Source: Promethearchaeota archaeon (GTDB taxonomy: Archaea; Asgardarchaeota; Lokiarchaeia; Sigynarchaeales; SOKP01). From it: a DNA stretch of 48,655 nucleotides. The notes below the pieces were generated by a model. The model was not told the DNA's origin, did not search any database, and saw nothing but the letters and a program-made list of their open reading frames with translations. The translations under genes were made by a program, and so were the position numbers. Location: contig JAUWBH010000017.1 of assembly GCA_030605085.1 (NCBI GenBank), forward strand, positions 1 to 48,655, in the 5' to 3' direction. This document shows positions 17,005 to 22,962 of this stretch, piece by piece. Each line of letters opens with the position of its first letter. Position 1 is the stretch's first letter.

Positions 17005-18360
17005 TTAGCGAGATTTAGACATCTCTCTACGCATTATTTTAATTCTCTTCTTTAACTCAACTATCTCAGTGTCTTTTCTTCCAAGTTCAGACTCCAATTT
17101 TAAAGTTTCATCTTTAACTTTTTGTAAATCCTTTAAAAGTTTATCTTCGATTCTTTCCCCTTCATAGAGCTTATATTTGAACTCCTCAACATTTTTGCTT
17201 AGATCGTTAATCTCTAATCCTTTTTCTCTTAACAAATTAATTTTATTAAGTAATTCTACTTCGTACTTAGCGACTTCTTTTTGAGTTTTTTCTAGTTTAT
17301 CTTCAAGCCTTTTAATAATTTCTTTATTTGTGTTATCTTCTTGAACATTTTTTTCGTTCTCTGCTATTAGAGATTTAATGCGTTCTTCTTTCTTTTCAAG
17401 ATCTTTCTTAACTAAATTGAACATTTCTAATTGTTCCTGTAAGTTGTTAATTTTTTGTTTTGCATATTTTAACGAATTTTGTACTTCAAAAATAGATTTT
17501 TCTTTCTCAGTAATAATCTCATCTTTCTTATCTAATAAAAATTTAATTTTTTCGTATTTTGATTTTTGAACAGTATTGTTCTTGAGTTCATTTTCAAGAT
17601 AATGAACCTGTTCTTCTAATTGTTTAATTTTATTTTCTTTTTCTTGAAATTGCGCTATAATGCTTTTATAATCAGTTTGCATTTTCTTATATTGTTCGAT
17701 TTGAGATGTCATATCTTTAATTTTTTGAGATTGCTCTTTAATAGTCACTTTGAATTCCAAGTAATTAGAAATGTTTACCTCCAATTCTTGAATTTTATTA
17801 TCTTTACTTTGTATTTCTTCTATTTTTTCCTTTATTACTTGATTTTTTTCGTCAATAGTGGATTGAATATCGTTTATTAGAAGTTTTTTTTCTTCTAGTT
17901 CTTGATTTTTTTGATTTATAACATCGTTTAATTCTTGAATTAATTCAGTCTGATTTCCCTCGCTTTTAACTTCTGATAATTCTTGAATTTTACTTTCTAA
18001 GTTTTTTATAATTTCTTCTTTTTCTGAAATAATATTATCTTTTTCTATTAAAGCTTCTACATCTAAAGGAGTCTCCACTGCCTTACCTTCTTCAGTAAAA
18101 GCCATTTGAAGAAGTTGTTCGTTTTCTCGAGATATTTCGTCATTCTCTTTAATTAAAGTGCCTTTTTCCATAGAAAGTTCGTTAACTTCTTTATTCAATC
18201 GCTCAATTTCTTCTTTAAAAAGACTAATTTGTTCTTGAAGATTTAAATCAGATTCTGTAGATTTCTCGAGACTTTCTTTTTCTTCTTTTTCTTCAACCCA
18301 TCCTAAAGCAGAAAGAGCATTTACTATTGATTTATCGTCATCTTCCCGTTCGTCTGGCAT
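17005..18360 (-). CDS. Long coiled-coil protein, unknown function
   Basis: A 451-residue protein, almost wholly Glu/Lys/Gln/Leu-rich heptad repeat from about residue 38 to the end (for example IKELNEV-, IKQLEEQVHYLE- and ELKKRIKIMRREM-type stretches), with an acidic N-terminal 35 residues (ALSALGWVEEKEEKE). There is no ATPase head, so it is not an SMC protein, and no membrane segment. It could be a structural or tethering rod. It is the last gene of a minus-strand run with a GtrA-like, a zinc-ribbon membrane and an EMC3-type protein. Reference names for such proteins are usually just coiled-coil or hypothetical. Confidence 0.75.
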   Translation of the reverse strand: MPDEREDDDKSIVNALSALGWVEEKEEKESLEKSTESDLNLQEQISLFKEEIERLNKEVNELSMEKGTLIKENDEISRENEQLLQMAFTEEGKAVETPLDVEALIEKDNIISEKEEIIKNLESKIQELSEVKSEGNQTELIQELNDVINQKNQELEEKKLLINDIQSTIDEKNQVIKEKIEEIQSKDNKIQELEVNISNYLEFKVTIKEQSQKIKDMTSQIEQYKKMQTDYKSIIAQFQEKENKIKQLEEQVHYLENELKNNTVQKSKYEKIKFLLDKKDEIITEKEKSIFEVQNSLKYAKQKINNLQEQLEMFNLVKKDLEKKEERIKSLIAENEKNVQEDNTNKEIIKRLEDKLEKTQKEVAKYEVELLNKINLLREKGLEINDLSKNVEEFKYKLYEGERIEDKLLKDLQKVKDETLKLESELGRKDTEIVELKKRIKIMRREMSKSR

Positions 18361-18418
18361 AATTGCACTATTTTTATTAATTTGTTTTTATTTAATTGTT
18401 TAAACGCAATTTAGTCTA

Positions 18419-18958
18419 TTAAATCTTTTGTTGAAATTCTATAGATGTTTCCTTTAATTCAACAGAAGTCTTCTGAAAAACAACAAATTTATCCAAAAAA
18501 AATTTCGTTGTATAACCAATGGTTAACGCAATCGTCATACTGATCTCTAAAGGCGTGCCTAAAAAATTTGTCATTAGAAATTGAATTCCAATGTTTTCAA
18601 TTGTAGTTAAAATTGCAAATACAAAATATTTCAAAAATTCTATAGATGTTTCCTTTAATTCAACAGAAGTCTTCTGAAAAACAACAAATTTATCCAAAAA
18701 AAATTTTACAATATATGTTATACCGACGGCTGCTATAGAACCAATTAATTCAGGCATATTATAAGGATCGAGTGAACAATAAAGTGTTTTAATTAATCCT
18801 ACTTTATCAAAATTTTGACAAACATAGGGTGAAATAAAAAGTTGATTAGATTTTTGAACTAAATAATTTAAGAGAATCATAGATATGGCAAATACGAAGT
18901 AAAGAATTATTTGCTTTTTAACATTATCACTTCTTTTTAAATCGCTTTTTTCTTCCAT
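18419..18958 (-). CDS. GtrA-like four-helix membrane protein with internal duplication
   Basis: A 179-residue protein with four hydrophobic helices arranged as two similar hairpins: YFVFAISMILLNYLVQ plus IGSIAAVGITYIVKFF, then YFVFAILTTIENIGIQF plus IALTIGYTTKFF. Each hairpin ends in the same KFFLDKFVVFQ motif typical of the end of GtrA-like proteins, followed by TSVELKETSIEF. GtrA family proteins are often linked to lipid-linked sugar translocation. The 24-residue end of both hairpins is encoded by a perfect 72-bp direct repeat, so one half has been copied onto the other recently. The protein sits in a minus-strand membrane-protein cluster. Confidence 0.65.
   Translation of the reverse strand: MEEKSDLKRSDNVKKQIILYFVFAISMILLNYLVQKSNQLFISPYVCQNFDKVGLIKTLYCSLDPYNMPELIGSIAAVGITYIVKFFLDKFVVFQKTSVELKETSIEFLKYFVFAILTTIENIGIQFLMTNFLGTPLEISMTIALTIGYTTKFFLDKFVVFQKTSVELKETSIEFQQKI
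18434..18505 (-). repeat. 72-bp perfect direct repeat, copy 1
   Basis: Identical base for base to 18635-18706, offset by 201 bases (67 codons), so both copies are in the same reading frame. It encodes the C-terminal copy of the KFFLDKFVVFQ motif and its tail in the GtrA-like gene. Confidence 0.9.
18635..18706 (-). repeat. 72-bp perfect direct repeat, copy 2
   Basis: Same sequence as 18434-18505, encoding the end of the first hairpin of the GtrA-like protein. Identity extends through silent positions, which indicates recent duplication or gene conversion, or an assembly artefact. Confidence 0.9.
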
Positions 18959-18972
18959 AAATTTAACCTCTT

Positions 18973-19272
18973 TTAAGATTTATTTAGTTTTGAACCACAA
19001 TGATAACAGAATTTAGCAATTGGTTCTTTAATCTCGCCTCCACATGCGGGACAATATCTTAATTCCAATCCTGTTTCTTTTAATAAATCTCTCTTTTGCT
19101 CCTTAAAGTCAATAAATTCTGATTTTGGTTGACCTTTGCCTTTAAACATAAATGGAAGAAAACATAATATGGGCAAAAAGAAAAATACACCGATATAAAA
19201 CGAAAATATTAAGCATACAGCTGCTAAAACGACAAAAAAAACATTAATAAGAATAATATAATTCCGTTTCAT
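18973..19272 (-). CDS. Small membrane protein with C-terminal zinc ribbon
   Basis: A 99-residue protein. Residues 4-45 form two close hydrophobic helices (IILINVFFVVLAAVCLIF and GVFFFLPILCFLPFMF). The C-terminus has RYCPACGGEI...FCYHCGSKL, a two-knuckle zinc ribbon of the common type found on membrane proteins. It lies 14 bases upstream of the GtrA-like gene on the same strand, so the two are likely co-transcribed. Function unknown. Confidence 0.7.
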   Translation of the reverse strand: MKRNYIILINVFFVVLAAVCLIFSFYIGVFFFLPILCFLPFMFKGKGQPKSEFIDFKEQKRDLLKETGLELRYCPACGGEIKEPIAKFCYHCGSKLNKS

Positions 19273-19332
19273 AATCTTTTTATATGGCTTTAATTTAAGA
19301 ATTTATACATAAAGTTTAATGAATAAATAAAT

Positions 19333-19947
19333 TTAATTTTGTATTCGATCCTTCCAAGCGTCTGTTTTATCCGATTCCTTGGATTCTTTGTCGCTTTTTG
19401 ATTCTTCTTGTGTATCTAACGAATTTAGAGCTTCTGATGAATCTGGCTGACCTGGCAAATGTATAAGGCTTCCTTGTTTTGATGGAAGTATCGATCCCAT
19501 AATTTCTTTTGCGAATAGTTTTCTTTTATCTTCCTTACCAGTTGCCTTTTTGTAAAGATATCTGATCCCCATTGCGCTCATACCAAAAATTAAAGAGAAT
19601 AAAAAGTAAATCCAAAACCAAAATTCATATTGCCCGAAAATCATTCCTATAACTATGAAAATTCCAAGAAATATAACACATCTTATTCCAAGAGGTAAGA
19701 GCTGCTTTTTTAACATAACCTTCATAAGCTGCATTGTCTCTAAATTCAATTGCTGTATTAATAGAGCATCTCCAAGGATCTGCGCTTGATGAAAGCGCTC
19801 TCGTAGATTTTTTGCTTTTTTCCTAAGTTCTTTCATTTTTGAAGGTTTAAGCCCTAAGATCCAGTTTAAAAGCATGCCAAAGAAAACCATGAATAGGGCT
19901 ACAAACATAAGTTGTAAAATAATCTCATTTGTAAGAGGTTCGGGCAT
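19333..19947 (-). CDS. EMC3/TMCO1-like (DUF106) membrane protein of the YidC/Oxa1 superfamily
   Basis: A 204-residue protein with the archaeal DUF106 layout: an N-terminal transmembrane helix (residues 8-30), a cytoplasmic helical hairpin rich in basic and hydrophobic residues (MKELRKKAKNLRERFHQAQ... LMKVMLKK, residues 37-82), two further helices (about 84-130), then an acidic Ser/Asp/Glu/Lys tail of about 60 residues. Proteins of this group are related to YidC, Oxa1 and eukaryotic EMC3, and help insert membrane proteins. The acidic tail is an addition to the short archaeal form. It is the first gene of a four-gene minus-strand run of membrane and coiled-coil proteins. Confidence 0.75.
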   Translation of the reverse strand: MPEPLTNEIILQLMFVALFMVFFGMLLNWILGLKPSKMKELRKKAKNLRERFHQAQILGDALLIQQLNLETMQLMKVMLKKQLLPLGIRCVIFLGIFIVIGMIFGQYEFWFWIYFLFSLIFGMSAMGIRYLYKKATGKEDKRKLFAKEIMGSILPSKQGSLIHLPGQPDSSEALNSLDTQEESKSDKESKESDKTDAWKDRIQN

Positions 19948-20047
19948 AATTATACCATTATTACATAAATGTTGTTTGTAAGAATAAAATTTATACTACT
20001 AAAAATACTTTATTGGCAAAAACAACAATTAATATAGTTATTAGAAA

Positions 20048-21091
20048 TTACCTTAAATTTCCTTGCGCGAATCCTCGTACATATTTAGATGCCACAGTTT
20101 TCCATCTTGTTGGAATAGACGACATAATTGCGCATCCTATTCGACAACCATCACAGAAACTATAATTATCGTGTTTTTGCATAATTTCTCTTATTTCTTT
20201 ACAACTATAAATATTTTGAAACGAATGGTTAAATGCATTGATACTTAATAAAGGATGAATTTTACAGGGAAAATCAATATTTCCATCGTGTCGTATGAAC
20301 ATGTACGCTTCAGCAACGTGACATCGAAGCACATCTTGATGCTTTTCGTTTCCACCAAAACCGCCCTTTTCTACTATTTCAATAGTTATAGGATCCGTTA
20401 AAATATTTTTGAATTTTGTGCGTAAATCTCTAATTTTATTTGCCCAACTAGATAGATTTGGCACTAAATCTTGAATATCATTAACTTGATAACTACTGCC
20501 CGAAACATTCCAAATAATGTCTTCACAAGGATATAATTCTATGGAACAATTTAAATTCTCACCGATTTCACAAATATCTTCCAGCAAGTTTATATTGTCT
20601 TTCATTACTACAGTGCTTATAATAACTTTTATATCTTTTTTATTAGCTAACTGAATAGATTTAATAACTTTATCAAAAACTTTGATACCCCTTAATTTGT
20701 CATGTAATCTGGCAGTAGGATAATCTAACGAAATTAATATGAAATCTAATCCCTCAAATTTAGGTATTAATTCAGGTAATAAATAACCATTACTAGCAAT
20801 TCCATTAATAAAATTGTGAACAATTCCCATGTGATAGACTAATTCTGGAAGGTCTTTTCGTAATGTTGGCTCACCACCCGTTAGGGAAAGCACATTTACA
20901 CCGAATTCTGCGAGTTTATCGATTAAAAACTTAATTTGATTAGTCGTCATCTCTTCACTTATGTAAGATCTTGGTAACGAATGAATTGAACAAAACGAAC
21001 ATTTAGCATTGCATCTCAATGACACTTCTATTTGTGCTGAATATGGAATTTTTCTGCTGGTAAAATTGTTTATAATAAAATTTTTTACCAA
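20048..21091 (-). CDS. Radical SAM protein with SPASM-like C-terminal cysteines
   Basis: A 347-residue radical SAM enzyme. CNAKCSFC near residues 28-35 binds the [4Fe-4S] cluster that splits S-adenosylmethionine, and LSLTGGEPTLR near 69-79 is the SAM-contacting GGE motif. The C-terminal third has further cysteines (RCHVAEAY, FPCKIHP, FCDGCRIGC) that could hold an auxiliary cluster as in SPASM/Twitch proteins. The substrate is unknown; relatives modify peptides, cofactors or lipids. The start is a TTG at 21091. The frame stays open upstream to a TGA near 21157, so a longer N-terminus with a rare start is possible. Confidence 0.8.
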   Translation of the reverse strand: MVKNFIINNFTSRKIPYSAQIEVSLRCNAKCSFCSIHSLPRSYISEEMTTNQIKFLIDKLAEFGVNVLSLTGGEPTLRKDLPELVYHMGIVHNFINGIASNGYLLPELIPKFEGLDFILISLDYPTARLHDKLRGIKVFDKVIKSIQLANKKDIKVIISTVVMKDNINLLEDICEIGENLNCSIELYPCEDIIWNVSGSSYQVNDIQDLVPNLSSWANKIRDLRTKFKNILTDPITIEIVEKGGFGGNEKHQDVLRCHVAEAYMFIRHDGNIDFPCKIHPLLSINAFNHSFQNIYSCKEIREIMQKHDNYSFCDGCRIGCAIMSSIPTRWKTVASKYVRGFAQGNLR

Positions 21092-21312
21092 ATGAATCCA
21101 ATTCTTTGCTCTTTTACGAGGAATTAAATCTCCACCAAGCTTCTCTGAATAAATGTGTATTCAATATATTGGTTTTATAATATAAAGTTTTAAAGTAATT
21201 AAAAATCTAATCGATATACTAATAGAAAAAGGATTTATAAATATGTTTTTTCTAATTTATCTTTTTATTATTTCTATCAATGAAAGAATTAATACTTAAT
21301 CTTAACTTTCTC

Positions 21313-21957
21313 TTACCATTTTTCCACTATTTTGAAAGCGTTGGATTTACCTATTACGGATTCAATTGTTTCTAAAGCTTTTTTGAAGAATTCTTTTTCA
21401 ACATCAATTCGACTTTTTAAAACCGAGAAAATTTTTTCAGTCTTTTCTTTATTAAATAATTTGGACATTTCTTCAGCTTTCTCCTCAATTATTTCGCACT
21501 TAGATTGAGCGTCTTTTAGTAGAAATTGTGCTTCTTCTAAATCTCCTGGAGAAGTTTTCTTCTGCTTCTTTACAACATTTCTCTGTTCCTTTTCTATGGC
21601 TCTTCTCGCTTTTTCAACTTCTTTAAATTTTAAGGTTAGAGCATTGTATCCATCTAAAATTTCTTGTAAAGGCGTTATAACCTTATTTTTCAACTGCTCA
21701 ATTTTTTCTTCTCTTATCTTTTCAATGGATTTAAACGTTAATTTCATTTCAGATATCACAGATTCCAACTCAATACTTTCTGTATCAGCGTAATTTTTTA
21801 AAGCTATAATTCCATCCTGCAAATCTTTAATGAGTTTTAATTCTGTCTCTATAAATCGATTATTGATGTTAATAACATGGTCAATTGCGGTGCTCCTAGT
21901 GATTAATTTACTTGAAATACTTTCAATTAATTCTTTCACTTTGTCTTTTAAACTCAT
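21313..21957 (-). CDS. Coiled-coil protein with BAR-domain-like pattern
   Basis: A protein of about 214 residues (ATG at 21957; a TTG at 21966 would add three). It is all helix and coiled coil with no membrane segment. The order of features recalls a BAR domain: a first helix, a long second helix ending REEKIEQLKNKVITPLQEIL, then a basic RRAIEKEQRNVVKKQKK stretch, a third helix DLEEAQFLLKDAQSKCEIIEEKAE and a final helix EKEFFKKALETIESV. BAR domains dimerise and bend or sense membranes in eukaryotes. This is a pattern-level match only; an ordinary coiled coil is the alternative. Confidence 0.6.
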   Translation of the reverse strand: MSLKDKVKELIESISSKLITRSTAIDHVININNRFIETELKLIKDLQDGIIALKNYADTESIELESVISEMKLTFKSIEKIREEKIEQLKNKVITPLQEILDGYNALTLKFKEVEKARRAIEKEQRNVVKKQKKTSPGDLEEAQFLLKDAQSKCEIIEEKAEEMSKLFNKEKTEKIFSVLKSRIDVEKEFFKKALETIESVIGKSNAFKIVEKW

Positions 21958-22080
21958 TTTAAACAATTAAAATTTGATTAAACTTACTTATAAATAATTC
22001 GGTTTTATTCTTCTTCTTCACTAAGTGAAGAATAATGACGCTATTAGGATTAAAATTAACTATCATGATATTTCGTTTTT

Positions 22081-22243
22081 ATGAGCAAAAAAAATTAAAA
22101 AAATTGAAGGTTTTATTAATATCAATAACAATATGTAAAAGAACTATACCCAAATGGGAGCTACATAATCTTAAATTACTTACCGAGGTTATCTACATTA
22201 TTTGTCTAAGGATGAGATATCTGATTTAAAGAGAGTAAAATAA
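22081..22243 (+). pseudogene. Possible decayed small gene
   Basis: Protein-like pieces occur in successive frames: MSKKIKKIEGFINISNN from the ATG at 22081 if one A of the poly-A run is ignored, then TIPKWELHNLKLL in another frame, then TYRGYLHYLSKDEISDLK ending in TAA at 22241. Together they look like a small gene broken by frameshifts. The 64-codon frame at 22035-22229 joins only the middle piece and is probably not real. Low confidence. Confidence 0.25.
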
Positions 22244-22348
22244 TATTTTATAAAAAAAAAGTATAAAAAAAAAATATTTAATAGTTATTAAAAAAATCGT
22301 GTCTTTTACATTTTCTTGAAAATCCAAGCCCCTATCCTTAAATAAGAT

Positions 22349-22414
22349 TTACATCACTTTGCCACATCTTTTACAAACATATTTCTTTGCGTAAATTTTA
22401 ATTTCTTTTAGGAG
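22349..22414 (-). other. In-frame continuation of the zinc-ribbon gene after TAA
   Basis: Directly after the TAA the same frame reads LLKEIKIYAKKYVCKRCGKVM and stops at TAA 22349-22351. The IYAKKYVCKRCG part supplies the missing CxxC of the zinc ribbon and lines up with VYGKKFKCGQCG in the gelsolin-zinc-ribbon protein. Removing 30 nt containing the stop restores normal spacing: 27 residues from the first Cys to the YxKK element versus 28 in the paralogue. Confidence 0.65.
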
Positions 22415-22422
22415 TTAAAAGA
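22404..22422 (-). other. Hairpin around the in-frame TAA
   Basis: TCTTTTA and TAAAAGA form a perfect 7-bp stem with a 5-nt loop (ACTCC on the minus strand). The TAA stop straddles the stem-loop border. The hairpin sits in the middle of a 30-nt segment that is bordered on both sides by the codons ATT AAA. Confidence 0.7.
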
Positions 22423-22765
22423 GATTTTTAATTCCGCCCATTTGATGTAGAACTTGGCTCTTATCTTCTACGGCATTGAAAGTGGTATTACTGCAATCAG
22501 GACAAACCCTTCTCCCTTCAACAGGGGTTTTTTCAACTGTTTGTTTTTCTTCTTCTTGTTTTTCAACAACAGAAGAAGGTTTAACTGTGGGAGTTGATTC
22601 TATTGATACACGACCAGATGCACTATGTGATGGTGATGCTGCAGCTGGTGCTATTGTTGGTTTTGGGGCAGGTGCAGGTTCTTTGCTCTTCGATTCTAAT
22701 ACTTTATCTAATTTTTCGTCTATTTTTTTTAGCATCTCTAATACTTTTTCTTCAAATTCAGACAA
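22415..22765 (-). CDS. Zinc-ribbon protein, interrupted by in-frame TAA
   Basis: The frame codes for 116 residues: a short coiled coil (residues 1-26, EEKVLEMLKKIDEKLDKVLE), a Pro/Ala/Ser-rich linker (29-82) and the first half of a zinc ribbon (C88-x2-C91 in RRVCPDCSN) followed by MGGIKNLF and TAA at 22415-22417. The second half of the ribbon continues in the same frame after the stop (22349-22414). The ribbon is of the same type as that on the gelsolin fusion protein. As annotated the product would lack two zinc ligands. It may be a pseudogene, a sequencing error, or subject to readthrough, bypass or splicing. Confidence 0.7.
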   Translation of the reverse strand: MSEFEEKVLEMLKKIDEKLDKVLESKSKEPAPAPKPTIAPAAASPSHSASGRVSIESTPTVKPSSVVEKQEEEKQTVEKTPVEGRRVCPDCSNTTFNAVEDKSQVLHQMGGIKNLF

Positions 22766-22868
22766 AAATAATCTCCTTTTTTAATTTTTAGAATTAATTT
22801 TCTTCTTATTAAATGTATATTCAGATTTAATAAATTTTAGCAAAATATTAAAATAAAAAAAAAGAGGT

Positions 22869-22897
22869 ATATCATACAGAAAATTATTAAAAATGTT
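22869..22897. repeat. 29-bp repeat flanking the GTPase-G3P dehydrogenase block, copy 1
   Basis: atatcat(a/c)cagaaaattat... ending atgtt occurs here and at 28679-28707 with one mismatch in 29 bases and in the same orientation. Both copies are intergenic, lying just outside the block 22963-28538. Confidence 0.7.
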
Positions 22898-22962
22898 TGT
22901 TGCACTGAATTCTTATGGTGGATTTTGAAGATTCTCTCTTTTTTTTTATTGCTAAAAAAATT

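Noticed and set aside
17005..18360. SMC/Rad50-type ATPase
   Set aside because: No Walker A, Walker B or signature motif and no hinge; only the coiled coil is present.
22035..22229. 64-codon ORF as a gene
   Set aside because: No recognisable domain or ribosome-binding site; better protein-like pieces lie in the other frames of the same stretch.
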